Assembly (NCBI GenBank): GCA_020634455.1
Contig: JACKBQ010000001.1
Span: 1,860,001-1,924,000 of the forward strand
Length of the DNA stretch: 64,000 nucleotides
Reading direction: 5' to 3'
Source of the DNA: Ardenticatenaceae bacterium
GTDB lineage: Bacteria; Chloroflexota; Anaerolineae; Promineifilales; Promineifilaceae
A model generated the notes under the pieces. The model was not told the origin of the DNA, ran no database searches, and was given only the letters and a program-made list of their open reading frames with translations. The position numbers and the translations under genes are program-made. Below are positions 8,596 to 18,089 of this stretch, one piece after another; the stretch's first letter is position 1; each line of letters opens with the position of its first letter.

Positions 8596-9600
8596 ATGAA
8601 AAAAGTGTCGTTAGTAACAGGTGGGGCTGGCTTTATTGGCTCTCATGTAGCCCAACATTGCCTGAATATGGGGCACCGCGTCGTCGTGCTAGATGACCTG
8701 AGCGGTGGCTTTCAAGATAATTTGCCAAATGGCGTCCAGTTCGTCAACGGCTCCATTACAGATGCACAGCTGGTTGAGCAATTATTTGCCCAACACCAAT
8801 TCAACTACGTGTATCATCTGGCCGCCTACGCTGCCGAAGGTCTCTCGCACTTTATCCGTCGTTTCAACTACAACAACAACCTGATTGGCAGCATCAATCT
8901 GATTAATGAGGCCATCAAAAACAACATCGAATGCTTTGTGTTTACCAGCTCCATCGCTGTTTATGGCACAGCCCAATTGCCCATGAATGAAAACACAACG
9001 CCAGAGCCAGAAGATCCTTATGGGGTCGCCAAATACGCGGTTGAGCTCGATCTGCGCACCGCCCAGAGCATGTTTGGCCTGCCCTTCATCATTTTTAGGC
9101 CGCACAACGTATATGGCGAAAAGCAGCACATCGGCGACCGCTACCGCAATGTAATCGGCATTTTTATGAACCAGATTATTCAAGGAAAACCATTAACAAT
9201 CTTTGGCGATGGGTCGCAAACGCGTGCCTTTAGCTATATTGACGACGTAGCGCCGTACATTGCCCAAAGCGTCGCAAACCCGCAGGCTTATAACCAACTG
9301 TTTAATATTGGTGCCGATCAGCCTTACACAATTTTGGAATTGGCCAACGCGGTCACAGAGGCCTTTGGCATTAGCGCAAACATTCAGCATTTGCCGGCAC
9401 GCAATGAGGTTGTTCATGCCTATGCCAGCCATGACAAAGCCAGAACAATTTTAGGTGCCGAGTCGGGTGTGGATTTAAAAACTGGCGTGCAAAAAATGGC
9501 AGATTGGGTGCAGCAAATTGGATCACGGCAGGTCACTATGTTTAACAATATTGAAATTGCTAAAAATCTTCCCCCAAGTTGGCAAGAGGTTGCCAAATAA
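8596..9600 (+). CDS. NAD-dependent nucleotide-sugar epimerase/dehydratase (GalE-like)
   Basis: A 334-residue extended SDR. It has TGGAGFIGSHVA at residues 8-19, LDDLSGG for the cofactor ribose, a Ser in FTSSIAVYG, and YGVAKYAVE with the catalytic Tyr and Lys near residue 140. The RPHNVYGEKQ and GDGSQTRAFSYIDDV segments are typical of UDP-glucose/UDP-GlcNAc 4-epimerases. It likely supplies an activated sugar for the transferases around it. Exact substrate is not resolvable. The next gene begins within ~30 bases. Confidence 0.87.
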   Translation: MKKVSLVTGGAGFIGSHVAQHCLNMGHRVVVLDDLSGGFQDNLPNGVQFVNGSITDAQLVEQLFAQHQFNYVYHLAAYAAEGLSHFIRRFNYNNNLIGSINLINEAIKNNIECFVFTSSIAVYGTAQLPMNENTTPEPEDPYGVAKYAVELDLRTAQSMFGLPFIIFRPHNVYGEKQHIGDRYRNVIGIFMNQIIQGKPLTIFGDGSQTRAFSYIDDVAPYIAQSVANPQAYNQLFNIGADQPYTILELANAVTEAFGISANIQHLPARNEVVHAYASHDKARTILGAESGVDLKTGVQKMADWVQQIGSRQVTMFNNIEIAKNLPPSWQEVAK

Positions 9601-9627
9601 TTGCCCATTGAGGGGCCTATAATCCAC

Positions 9628-11799
9628 GTGAATTTCTTTTTGTTATTTCTCGTCATCACCTTACTGCTATTACCGGGTCTGGCAAGCTGGCTACTTTGGG
9701 GTGATAAGGCCAGAGCCAAATTATCTGGTCTGGAATCTTTGTTTATCTGGTTCCTGGCAGGTACGGCCGTTTCCAGTTGGCTCAGCTTAACCCTGGCAGA
9801 ATTCTCTTTATTTTCGCTGCCGCTGCTGGTTGGGCTGCTCTTGCTGTTCAGCGGGTTCGGGATTGGTTGGGCTGTCAAGCAAAATCGGTTGCGTGCTGCC
9901 CTGACGGGTTTACGCTGGCATTGGCAAGACGCGGCCGTGGGGGGATTGCTGCTGGTAGGCGTTTTGCTCTCAGGACGGCCGTCTGAATACATTGTTGGTG
10001 GGCGCGATCATGGCGTTTATGTCAACACAGCAATTCACATTGCCAAAACCGGCGGCATCATTGTGCAAGATGAAGAAATCACCGCCGTTTCCCCAGAACT
10101 GCGTTCCATTTTGGTGTGGCCAGACACACGCCTGATGCAGGCCGGTTTCCCTGGCCCCTGGAGCGAAGGCCAGCGCATGAGCGGCCTCACCATCCGAGAC
10201 ACAGAATCCGGAATTTATTTACCACACGCCTTTCACCTGTACCCGGCGCTTATAGCGCTGTTTTTTGCAGTGGGCGGCGTGCCGCTGGGGCTATTTACAA
10301 CCATGTTTTTGTCGCTGCTGGGTAGCCTGGCCATTTATCTAATCGTGGCGCGGCTTTTGGGCCGCTCGGTAGGGCTGCTAACGCTGCTGCTGCTAACGTT
10401 TAGCGTGACACAAGTTTGGTTTATGGGCTATCCCACGGCCGAAATCATGGTCCAGCTTTTCTTTTGGGGCGGGCTATTGGCCCTGGTTTTGCTGCTGGAA
10501 TCTGGCGATGGGGCAACGGCCGTTCTCACGGGAGCCTGCTTTGGTTTACTTTCGCTGGCCAAGTTAGACACTGTGCTGGTGCCGCCGCTGCTCATTGCCG
10601 CCTTTTTGTATTTGTGGCTACGGGGGCAGTTCCGTCCGACGTACTGGTGGGGCATTGGCATCTATCTTTTGCTGAACTTGCAGGCAGTTTTGCACGCCAC
10701 GTTTATCGCCACCATTTATTTTGTAGACCATCTGGTACGCACCCTGCTGCCCGGCTTTTTGGCCGAACCGCTAGCCGCCGCTGCCGATGGGCATCCTTAC
10801 CCGCTGGACTGGCTGGGGCGGCTGTGGACGGCTAACTGGCACTCTTTTTTGCTGGCGGCGCTGCTGCTGGCGGCCATTCTTTTTGTATTGCGCTACCGTC
10901 AAGCGCAATTTGGGCGCGGCTTGGCCTGGCTGTTTCAGCAGCCGGGGCGATGGCAAATTGGCGTATCGGCGGGGCTGGGCGTGATGGTGGTGGGAACGGC
11001 CGTACTCAGCCAAACAACCGAACTCTCATTGCTGGCTGCGCCAGAACAGGCAGTGCAGCTTACCCGCCTTTACCTCACCCGCGCCGGATTGATCGCCGGG
11101 GCGTTGGGATTGCTGCTGCTCATCTACCAGGCCAACACAACGGCCGTTCGCCTAACGTTATTCATTGGCTTGGGCAACATTGCCCCACTTTACCTGCTGG
11201 GCGCGGGCACTGCGCTGGATCATTTTTGGGTGGTGCGCCGATTTATTACGGCCGCTTTCCCACTGTTCATTTTGGGCATGGCCTGGCTCATCTGGCAGTT
11301 GCGACCGCGCAGCCGAGCACGTTGGTACGTGGCCGTTGCCCCGCTAGGGCTGCTGCTGCTTATTTTGGCCGGCTTTGGCCAGCACCTGCGCTGGGTCGCT
11401 GGCGTGGTGGAGTACTATGGCCTCACCGAGCAGCTAACCGAGTTAACCAACCAGTTTCCCCCGGACGCCATTTTACTGATGGATACTGACGCCAAGGCCC
11501 AGCGACTCGATTTGCCGCTCTGGTTTTTGTTTGACCAGACGGTGTTTACCATTAGAAGTGACGTTCGGGAAGATGTGGCGCTGCAAACGGCCGTAACCAA
11601 CTGGCAGGCAAACGGCCGTTCCGTCTACTGGCTGGCGGCCGATGGAGCGGTACCACCTGCCTGGACAGCGAACAATCGCCAGCTAGCCTTCAGCCAAACA
11701 ATCGCCACGCCGCTCATGGAAACGCCCCGCGATCACATTCCCGTGAAGCTTGAAACATTTCAGATTCTGTTTGACGTTTACCAAATTGATAATCCATAA
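9628..11799 (+). CDS. Polytopic membrane glycosyltransferase-like protein (GT39/ArnT-like)
   Basis: A ~723-residue protein with about a dozen helices. An early extracytoplasmic loop contains GGRDHGVYVNTAIHIAKTGG, with the acidic residue position used by lipid-phosphate-sugar transferases of the GT-C fold, and a soluble C-terminal region follows the last helix. It would move a sugar from a polyprenyl-phosphate carrier onto a glycan or protein outside the membrane. Start is uncertain: GTG 9628 follows a GAGGGG and begins just before the first helix; TTG 9601 abuts the previous stop. It lies between the epimerase and the first small companion gene. Confidence 0.7.
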   Translation: MNFFLLFLVITLLLLPGLASWLLWGDKARAKLSGLESLFIWFLAGTAVSSWLSLTLAEFSLFSLPLLVGLLLLFSGFGIGWAVKQNRLRAALTGLRWHWQDAAVGGLLLVGVLLSGRPSEYIVGGRDHGVYVNTAIHIAKTGGIIVQDEEITAVSPELRSILVWPDTRLMQAGFPGPWSEGQRMSGLTIRDTESGIYLPHAFHLYPALIALFFAVGGVPLGLFTTMFLSLLGSLAIYLIVARLLGRSVGLLTLLLLTFSVTQVWFMGYPTAEIMVQLFFWGGLLALVLLLESGDGATAVLTGACFGLLSLAKLDTVLVPPLLIAAFLYLWLRGQFRPTYWWGIGIYLLLNLQAVLHATFIATIYFVDHLVRTLLPGFLAEPLAAAADGHPYPLDWLGRLWTANWHSFLLAALLLAAILFVLRYRQAQFGRGLAWLFQQPGRWQIGVSAGLGVMVVGTAVLSQTTELSLLAAPEQAVQLTRLYLTRAGLIAGALGLLLLIYQANTTAVRLTLFIGLGNIAPLYLLGAGTALDHFWVVRRFITAAFPLFILGMAWLIWQLRPRSRARWYVAVAPLGLLLLILAGFGQHLRWVAGVVEYYGLTEQLTELTNQFPPDAILLMDTDAKAQRLDLPLWFLFDQTVFTIRSDVREDVALQTAVTNWQANGRSVYWLAADGAVPPAWTANNRQLAFSQTIATPLMETPRDHIPVKLETFQILFDVYQIDNP

Positions 11800-11836
11800 A
11801 GATGAAGCACCCGCGCCGTTTTTGGAGGACACCAAA

Positions 11837-12274
11837 ATGGATGAAAGCGCCCCGGTTTGGCAAAACATTCAAGAAAAAATCAACTCAGCCATGACGAAAA
11901 ATTTGTTGGCAACGGCCGTTCCGCCCCCAATCACCTTCCCCGGCAAACCCACCGACATCCCCTACGACATTGCCCTGTACCACCAGATGCAGCAAGCCGC
12001 CGACACCATCCCCAACTTTGAGCGCGACCTGCACCTAAACGATACAAGCTGGAGCCAACTGCCGCTGCTGGGTGGATTGGTGCAAAAGCTGCGGCGCGGC
12101 CTGCACAGCATTGCCCTGTTTTACACAAACCGCGCCTTGCAGCACCAGCAGCAAGTGAACAAGCAGCTGTGGGAATCAGTTGGCCGGTTAACGGCCGTTA
12201 CCCAAACCCAGCAGCGCACCATCCAAGCCTTGCAAGCCCAACTTGCCGCCCACACCCAGGCCAACAGCGAATGA
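11837..12274 (+). CDS. Small glycosyltransferase-companion protein (amphipathic helix plus coiled coil), copy 1
   Basis: A 145-residue protein without signal peptide. A Pro-rich first half is followed by LPLLGGLVQKLRRGLHSIALFYTNRAL, a basic hydrophobic helix, and then a Gln/Asn-rich coiled coil (HQQQVNKQLWESVGRLTAVTQTQQ). The same order occurs at 14672, 16410 and in the tail of the GT2 at 7060. The ATG at 11837 has a perfect GGAGG eight bases before it. Its stop overlaps the start of the next GT4 gene by four bases (ATGA), which implies translational coupling. It may dock that enzyme on the membrane or set a glycan length; this is inference. Confidence 0.72.
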   Translation: MDESAPVWQNIQEKINSAMTKNLLATAVPPPITFPGKPTDIPYDIALYHQMQQAADTIPNFERDLHLNDTSWSQLPLLGGLVQKLRRGLHSIALFYTNRALQHQQQVNKQLWESVGRLTAVTQTQQRTIQALQAQLAAHTQANSE

Positions 12275-13434
12275 AACTAAAACTGGCCATTGTCACCCCC
12301 CGCTACGGCCCTGACGTGCTGGGCGGGGCCGAAACCCTCGCCCGCACCCTGGCCGAGCAGCTCGCCAGCCAAGGCCACCAGGTTCACGTCTGGGCAAGCT
12401 GCGCCACCGATTATTACCGCTGGGAGAATGTGTACCCAGCGGGCATCACCACGCACAACCAGGTCACCGTGCGCCGCTTCCCCATCACCAGCTACGATCA
12501 TGCCCGGTTCACCGAATTGTCTCGCCAGCTAGAGCAGCAGTGGGGGCTGGGTTGGGCGCAGCAAAAAGCGTGGCTGGCCGCCAGTGCCCACAGCCAACCG
12601 CTCTACGACGCGCTCAGCCAGGAAGCCAGCCGCTACGACGCCATCCTGGTGCTGCCTTACCAGGCAGCGCTGGCCCAAGCCGCCGCCTGGGTTGTCCCGG
12701 AGCGCACCATTCTCATCCCCTGCCTGCACGATGAGCCGTATGCGTATTTGGAACTGACCCGCCTGCTGCTGCAAGAAGCGTTTGGCGTGCTGTTTTTAAC
12801 GCCAGAAGAGCAGCTTTTTACCCAAAACCAGCTCAATCTAAATTTGCCACGGGCGGCTTTGTTGGGAGCGGCCGTTTCCCCACCAACCACCACCGCCCCC
12901 AGCCGCAACCCCGCCAATCCGCCTTACCTGCTGGCTTTGGGCCGATTAGAAGCTGGCAAAAACATGCCCCTGCTGTACGACTACATGCAGCGGCTGGCCA
13001 CAGACGGCTCCCCTGTGAAGCTGCTGCTGGCGGGCGACGGCCCCGTGCCGCCCCCGGCGCAGCCCCCGTTTGAACGGCTCGGCTTTGTGCCAGAAGCCGA
13101 AAAGATCGCGTTGCTGGCTGGAGCCACCGCCCTGGTGCAGCCGTCGCTCAACGAAAGTTTTTCGCTGGTTTTGCTGGAGGCGTGGCTGGCCAACTGCCCG
13201 GTTTTGGTGCATCAAAGCTGCCAGGTTACCAGCGGGCACGTGCGGCGCAGCGGAGGTGGGCTGGCGTTTGCCACCTACGGCGAGTTTGCTCATGCGGTGA
13301 ACTTGCTGGTGGCAAAACCGGAATTAGCCAGCCAGATGGGCGAGAACGGCCGTTCCTACACCCATCAAAATTACACATGGCCACTCGTCATCAATCGCCT
13401 GGAAACCACGCTACAAAGCTGGCTCACAAACTAA
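12271..13434 (+). CDS. Family 4 glycosyltransferase
   Basis: A 387-residue GT-B enzyme. The N-terminal domain opens with LAIVTPRYGPDVLGGAETLARTLAE, the donor-side domain has YLLALGRLEAGKN, LLLAGDGP and the family E-x7-E-like motif in LNESFSLVLLEAWLANCPVL. It transfers a sugar from an NDP-sugar to a lipid-linked glycan in the cytoplasm. It starts inside the stop of the companion gene upstream and is followed two bases later by another GT4 gene, so the set is one operon. Confidence 0.9.
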   Translation: MKLKLAIVTPRYGPDVLGGAETLARTLAEQLASQGHQVHVWASCATDYYRWENVYPAGITTHNQVTVRRFPITSYDHARFTELSRQLEQQWGLGWAQQKAWLAASAHSQPLYDALSQEASRYDAILVLPYQAALAQAAAWVVPERTILIPCLHDEPYAYLELTRLLLQEAFGVLFLTPEEQLFTQNQLNLNLPRAALLGAAVSPPTTTAPSRNPANPPYLLALGRLEAGKNMPLLYDYMQRLATDGSPVKLLLAGDGPVPPPAQPPFERLGFVPEAEKIALLAGATALVQPSLNESFSLVLLEAWLANCPVLVHQSCQVTSGHVRRSGGGLAFATYGEFAHAVNLLVAKPELASQMGENGRSYTHQNYTWPLVINRLETTLQSWLTN

Positions 13435-13436
13435 TC

Positions 13437-14675
13437 ATGCGCTATTTACACGTTACCCACCAATATCCACCCGCCATTGGCGGCTCCGAAAAATATATTG
13501 CCGACCTGTCTGAAGCGCTGGCAGCGCGGGGGCACACGGTGGATGTCTACACCGCTCGCTCGGTGGATTTTCACACCTGGGAAAATGTTTTGCCGCCATT
13601 TGAACGTCAAAACGGGGTCAACGTGCACCGCTTTTGGAGCATGTACCGGCGCGGTTCCGTCTGGCGGATGCTGCATTTTGGCCTGCGCCATTACTGGCAA
13701 AATCGCTCCCGCATCTACGAGCCGCTCATCTTTTTAGGTGGCGGCCCTATTGCCCCCGGCATGTTTTGGCAGATGTTGCGAAACGGCCGTTCCTACGACC
13801 TCATCCACCTTAACTGCCTGGTTTATTCTCACGTCATTTACGGCTACTGGGCGGCCAAAAGGCTGGGCGTGCCGATTGTGGTGACCCCCCACCTGCACCC
13901 GGAGCAGGCCGTCACCTACGACATTGGCTTTCAGCACACCGTTTTGCAAGGCGCAGACCACCTTTTGGCCGACACGCCCGCCGAGCATGAATTTCTGCTC
14001 AATTTGGATTTGGCGCTCAGGCCAGAGCGCATCAGCACCATTGGCGTGGGGCTAAATCCGGCGCAGTACCCGCCAATGGCTGTGCCAGAAGCGCGGCAGC
14101 GGCTTAACCTGCCCGCCACCGGCACGATGTTGCTTTTTTTGGGGCGAAAGTCACAATATAAAGGATTGGCGCTGGTGCTGGAAGCGTTCCAAAAATTGCG
14201 GAGCGATTTCCCCGATGCCTTTTTGGTAGCCGCTGGCCCAGAAACGGCCGAATCGCAGCAGCTCTGGCAGCAGTACGGGCCGTTGGACAATGTGACCGTT
14301 TTGGATAAAGTCACAGACGAAGAGAAGCTGCTCCTGTTGCAGGCGTGCGATTTGCTGGCGCTGCCCTCGGTGGGCGAGGCGTTTGGCATTGTTTACCTGG
14401 AGGCGTGGCTGCTGGGCAAACCGGTCATTGGGGCAGATATTACGGCCGTTCGCCACGTCATTCGTGATGGCGTAGACGGCTTTTTGGCCGAACCCAACAG
14501 TGCCGAGGCGGTGCAGCAGCACCTGACAACCCTGCTGCAAAACCGTGAACTGCGGCAGGAGATGGGGCAGAACGGCCGTAACAAAGTGCTGGCCAACTAC
14601 ACCATCCAGCAAATGGCCGACCGACTGGAAGAAGCGTATCGCCAAACATTGGCAGCAAGAGGGAAACAAGCATGA
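13437..14675 (+). CDS. Family 4 glycosyltransferase
   Basis: A 412-residue GT-B enzyme: YLHVTHQYPPAIGGSEKYIADL at the start, then VVTPHLHPEQ at the acceptor domain end, LLFLGRKSQYKGLALVLEAF and the GEAFGIVYLEAWLLGKPVIG motif carrying the two conserved Glu residues. The start at 13437 comes two bases after the previous stop; the longer upstream frame overlaps the earlier gene and lacks family similarity. Its stop overlaps the next companion gene by four bases, repeating the companion-transferase coupling seen upstream. Confidence 0.9.
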   Translation: MRYLHVTHQYPPAIGGSEKYIADLSEALAARGHTVDVYTARSVDFHTWENVLPPFERQNGVNVHRFWSMYRRGSVWRMLHFGLRHYWQNRSRIYEPLIFLGGGPIAPGMFWQMLRNGRSYDLIHLNCLVYSHVIYGYWAAKRLGVPIVVTPHLHPEQAVTYDIGFQHTVLQGADHLLADTPAEHEFLLNLDLALRPERISTIGVGLNPAQYPPMAVPEARQRLNLPATGTMLLFLGRKSQYKGLALVLEAFQKLRSDFPDAFLVAAGPETAESQQLWQQYGPLDNVTVLDKVTDEEKLLLLQACDLLALPSVGEAFGIVYLEAWLLGKPVIGADITAVRHVIRDGVDGFLAEPNSAEAVQQHLTTLLQNRELRQEMGQNGRNKVLANYTIQQMADRLEEAYRQTLAARGKQA

Positions 14676-15184
14676 GTTCACCCGAAGCGCAAGCTGAGTT
14701 GATTCAGCAAGCAAAATTTATCCAAATTGAAGATACGGCCGTAAACCAAACCGCCATCCGGCAGCGCGTGGCGCAGGCGCTGGCCAGCCGCACACCAGGC
14801 CAGACTGTGGCCCAAATTGGCCCTGAATCGCTGCGTCCGGGGAATACGGCCGTACCCCTCGCCTCCTCGGAAACGCTCAACCGCCTTATGATTGGTTTGA
14901 TGGGCCAGGAACCACTGCACGAAAAACCATTTACCTCCAACCTGCCCGTTTTTGGCCCACTCATCGTCGCCATGCGCCGCGCCTGGAACTGGATGTCTAC
15001 CCGCTGGTACGTACTGCCCATCATCCAGCAGCAAAACGAGACCAATCGCAAGCTGCTGCTGGTTATCAATGAACTAACCCAGCGGCAAGAGCTAGATGCC
15101 CGTCGAATTTCACAGCTAGAAGCCCGCCTGAACCAAATGAAAAGTTCATCAGCTTCACCGACCCACATAAATGAAAAACAGTAG
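14672..15184 (+). CDS. Small glycosyltransferase-companion protein, copy 2
   Basis: A 170-residue soluble protein with the shared module at residues ~88-160: FGPLIVAMRRAWNWMSTRWYVLP, then IIQQQNETNRKLLLVINELTQRQ, a basic Trp-rich amphipathic helix followed by a coiled coil. The N-terminal half (EDTAVNQTAIRQRVAQALASR) is variable. It overlaps the stop of the preceding GT4 gene (ATGA). It resembles N-terminal regions of some methyltransferases in glycan loci as I remember them, but no methyltransferase domain is present here. Confidence 0.72.
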   Translation: MSSPEAQAELIQQAKFIQIEDTAVNQTAIRQRVAQALASRTPGQTVAQIGPESLRPGNTAVPLASSETLNRLMIGLMGQEPLHEKPFTSNLPVFGPLIVAMRRAWNWMSTRWYVLPIIQQQNETNRKLLLVINELTQRQELDARRISQLEARLNQMKSSSASPTHINEKQ

Positions 15185-15193
15185 ATTTCGCAG

Positions 15194-15230
15194 ATATAGT
15201 CCGCGTTCATCCGCGTTAATCAGCGTCCCA
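15194..15230. repeat. Intergenic repeat, CCGCGTTCATCCGCG type
   Basis: The words TCCGCGTTCATCCGCGTTAATC recur inverted at 60730-60790 and more loosely at 57927-57958 and 21797-21830. The family is made of CGCGGAT/ATCCGCG words. Confidence 0.5.
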
Positions 15231-15248
15231 TTCTCAAAGGAAAAGTAG

Positions 15249-16331
15249 ATGCGAATTCACCAACTCACCTTTGGCATGTTGATGGGCGATGCCGTAAGCA
15301 ACAATATTTTAGCCACCGATGATCGCTTAAAGCGTTGGGGCTTTGAGACCGGCATCTATGCCCAGCATGTCGCCGCGCAGCTTCAGGATCGCGTGCTGCC
15401 AGACACCCACTTTTTGCCCCACCTGGACAGCGCCAATGACCTGCTCCTTTTTCATTACTCCATCTACTCGCCCAACATTCGCCTATTCAAAGCGTTTCGC
15501 GGGCGCAAGATTTTGATTTACCACAACATCACCCCCGCCGAATTTTTTACAGCCTGGGACGCCCAGCAAGCGGCCCTGTGCGACATGGGGCGGCAGGCGC
15601 TGCAAACAATGACTGATTGTGATCTGGCCATTGGCGATTCGGACTATAACCGGCAGGAACTGGTAGAAGCGGGGTTTGATGCGGCGAAAACGGCCGTTCT
15701 CCCCCTCTTCCTTACACTGCCCAAACCAGACAGAACCAGCCCGTCGCCAGCCCCAGACCCGCAAAAAAAGGTGACCTGGCTCAGTGTAGGGCGGGTGGTG
15801 CCCAACAAAGCGGTGGAGGACGTGCTGCGCATATTTGCCGTCTACCACCACACCATCAACCAAAATTCGCAGCTCATCCTGGTGGGCTCGCGTGGGCTGA
15901 CCAAATATGTGCAGGCGCTGGATCAGCTCACGCTAGATTTGAATCTGCAAGACAGCGTGCGCACCATCGGGCATGTGAATGACCCCAAAGAGATGCAGCG
16001 CTTTTTTGAAACGGCCGATCTCTACTTGACCGCCAGTTTTCATGAAGGGTTTTGCGTGCCTCTGCTGGAGAGCATGGCGTACGGATTGCCCATCCTCACC
16101 CGCCGCAGCAGCGCTATTCCAGAAACGCTGGGCGGCGCAGGTGTGATGTTCACCGAGCTGGGGTACGAAGCGGCGGCGGAGATGGGGCATATTTTGGTGA
16201 GCGATACGGCCGTACGACAGCAAATCATCCAAAAACAGTACGCCCGGCTTGAAGAACTGGACGCCGCCAAGTCAGAAGCTGGCCTTAAAGCCGTTCTGGA
16301 GCAGGTAGGCATTGTGATCGGTAAACCGTGA
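15249..16331 (+). CDS. Family 4 glycosyltransferase
   Basis: A 360-residue GT-B enzyme, with LTFGMLMGDAVSNNIL at the N-terminus, ILIYHNITPAEFF, then VTWLSVGRVVPNKAVEDVLRIF and FHEGFCVPLLESMAYGLPIL carrying the donor-binding Glu residues. The first domain is typical of mannosyltransferases acting on bacterial surface polysaccharides. An AAAGGAAAAG ribosome site precedes the ATG. A repeat (16325-16403) begins at its stop codon. Confidence 0.9.
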   Translation: MRIHQLTFGMLMGDAVSNNILATDDRLKRWGFETGIYAQHVAAQLQDRVLPDTHFLPHLDSANDLLLFHYSIYSPNIRLFKAFRGRKILIYHNITPAEFFTAWDAQQAALCDMGRQALQTMTDCDLAIGDSDYNRQELVEAGFDAAKTAVLPLFLTLPKPDRTSPSPAPDPQKKVTWLSVGRVVPNKAVEDVLRIFAVYHHTINQNSQLILVGSRGLTKYVQALDQLTLDLNLQDSVRTIGHVNDPKEMQRFFETADLYLTASFHEGFCVPLLESMAYGLPILTRRSSAIPETLGGAGVMFTELGYEAAAEMGHILVSDTAVRQQIIQKQYARLEELDAAKSEAGLKAVLEQVGIVIGKP

Positions 16332-16403
16332 ACGGTAAGCCGTAATCGGTAAACGGTAGGCGGTGAGACTGATTACCGACCACCGATCACCGACCACGGG
16401 AGG
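16325..16403. repeat. Imperfect palindromic repeat, GTAATCGGT family, copy 1
   Basis: Words GTAATCGGTAAACGGTAGG on the left and ATTACCGACCACCGATCACC on the right form a loose inverted repeat. Related copies lie at 46175-46254 and 52078-52125, with a half copy near 40010-40035. Confidence 0.65.
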
Positions 16404-16409
16404 TGCATT

Positions 16410-16778
16410 ATGGACAATCTCGCCCAAAATATTCAGCAAGCTGCAAACGCCATCGAGCAAACGCGGCGGCAAGTGCTGGCCCAACAAGCCGCTCTTTTTG
16501 TAAATGATCCAGGGCAACGGCCGTCTATCCGCCACATGGAGCAGACCGCCTGGATCAACAGCCACCAGCCCATCGCCTGGCCCAACTGGCCGCCGGGGCT
16601 GGCGGCCAAGCTTCGAGCCGCCCTGCAAAAAGTGGTGCGCCGTGCCCTGCAATGGTACATAGACCCAATTGTGCAGCAGCAAAACCAGTTCAACCAGGCC
16701 ACCCTGCAAGCCGTCACCGCCCTGGCCAAAGAGGTAGCTGCGCTGCAAATTCAGCAATCTGCCCACAAAACCGACTAA
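16410..16778 (+). CDS. Small glycosyltransferase-companion protein, copy 3
   Basis: A 122-residue protein. Residues ~70-118 hold the shared module: PGLAAKLRAALQKVVRRALQWYIDP followed by IVQQQNQFNQATLQAVTALAKE. The N-terminal part (NIQQAANAIEQTRRQVLAQQ) is helical and Gln-rich. A GGGAGGTG ribosome site precedes the ATG. The next gene is a GT4 enzyme six bases downstream, the same pairing as for copies 1 and 2. Confidence 0.72.
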   Translation: MDNLAQNIQQAANAIEQTRRQVLAQQAALFVNDPGQRPSIRHMEQTAWINSHQPIAWPNWPPGLAAKLRAALQKVVRRALQWYIDPIVQQQNQFNQATLQAVTALAKEVAALQIQQSAHKTD

Positions 16779-16784
16779 ACCGCC

Positions 16785-17990
16785 ATGCGCATTGCCTTTT
16801 TTACCCCGCTCCCGCCCATCCAATCCGCCCTGGCCGACTTTGCCGAAGGGCTCGTTGAAGCTTTGGCGGCACTGCCAGAGGTGGCGGCGCTGGCACTGTT
16901 TGTGACGGATGATTACACGCCAGAAGCCAGCTTCAACAGCGACAAAATCAGCATTCAGCCGCACACCGCTTACCCAGCGCAACGGCCGAGTTTTGATGTG
17001 ACGGTGTACTCTTTGGGGGATAACGGCCGTTTCCACGGCTACATGCTCACCTATCTGCACCAATATCCTGGTATTGTCATCCTCAACGACACGACACTCC
17101 ACCGCTGCATCATCAGCGCCACCGTGGGGCAAAACAACCCGCAAGCGTACCTGAATGAGTTGCAGTACGCCTACCAGGGCAATGCGCTGCACATCGCCCA
17201 ACAAATTAGCGATGGCCTGGGCAACGAACTGCTGCTGCGCTACCCGCTCATCGAGCGCATTCTGGACAGCAGCCAGGGCGTGATTGTGCAGAATCAGTTT
17301 GCGCGGGAACAGGTTTTGGGGATACGGCCGTCTACCACCACACAGGTCATCCCCTACCCCTATTTTTTGCCCGGCGAACTCAAAAATACCGACCCGGCGA
17401 CGCTAAAAACCCAACAGCGCACCGCCTTTGGCTTTGCTCCGGACAGCTTCGTGATCGGTTCTTTTGGCATTTTTGTGCCGAACAAACATTTACGCGCTTG
17501 CTTGCAAGCGTTCAAAGAACTCACCCAGCAGCGAGCCGATGCCCATTACCTGCTGGGTGGCTTTGCCGCCGATGGGTACGATTTGGCCGGAGAAATTCAG
17601 CAGATGGGTCTGGAAAGCCAGGTACACATCACCGGCTGGCAACCGCCTGCCGCGTTTGTACAGCAAATGTTCGCTCTGGACGTGGGCATTCACCTGCGCC
17701 ATCCACACATCGGCGGCACGCCATACACCCCCATCCGGCTCATGGGGCTGGGCATCGCCACCCTCACCTCCGACATTGAGCCGCTGCACGAGCTGCCGCA
17801 AGGCACCTGCCTCAAGATTGCACCAGACGATTACGCTGAGGCGTTACTTACAACCCTGCTGCACAAGTTGGCGCTGGATGATTCATTTCGGCACCTGGTG
17901 GGGGAGAACGGCCGTACGTTCATCCAAACCCATCACCAGCTCAAGGCCATTGCCCGCCAGTACCTAGAATTCTTCCAACACCACGCCTGA
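16785..17990 (+). CDS. Family 4 glycosyltransferase
   Basis: A 401-residue GT-B enzyme. It begins RIAFFTPLPPIQSALADFAEGL, a common start of GT4 proteins, and the second domain includes FVIGSFGIFVPNKHLRACL, a VHITGWQPP strand and HIGGTPYTPIRLMGLG at the donor site. The classic E-x7-E motif is less clear than in the neighbours. It is the last gene of the glycan locus on this strand; no polymerase or flippase follows in the window. Confidence 0.85.
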   Translation: MRIAFFTPLPPIQSALADFAEGLVEALAALPEVAALALFVTDDYTPEASFNSDKISIQPHTAYPAQRPSFDVTVYSLGDNGRFHGYMLTYLHQYPGIVILNDTTLHRCIISATVGQNNPQAYLNELQYAYQGNALHIAQQISDGLGNELLLRYPLIERILDSSQGVIVQNQFAREQVLGIRPSTTTQVIPYPYFLPGELKNTDPATLKTQQRTAFGFAPDSFVIGSFGIFVPNKHLRACLQAFKELTQQRADAHYLLGGFAADGYDLAGEIQQMGLESQVHITGWQPPAAFVQQMFALDVGIHLRHPHIGGTPYTPIRLMGLGIATLTSDIEPLHELPQGTCLKIAPDDYAEALLTTLLHKLALDDSFRHLVGENGRTFIQTHHQLKAIARQYLEFFQHHA

Positions 17991-18089
17991 TCCGCATTCC
18001 ACCAAAGAACCATTTCTACGACTTCCCACCTGTCAATGATTATGTTAAAATGATTGCCACATTATGTATATTTACTCTGGGAAAGATGT

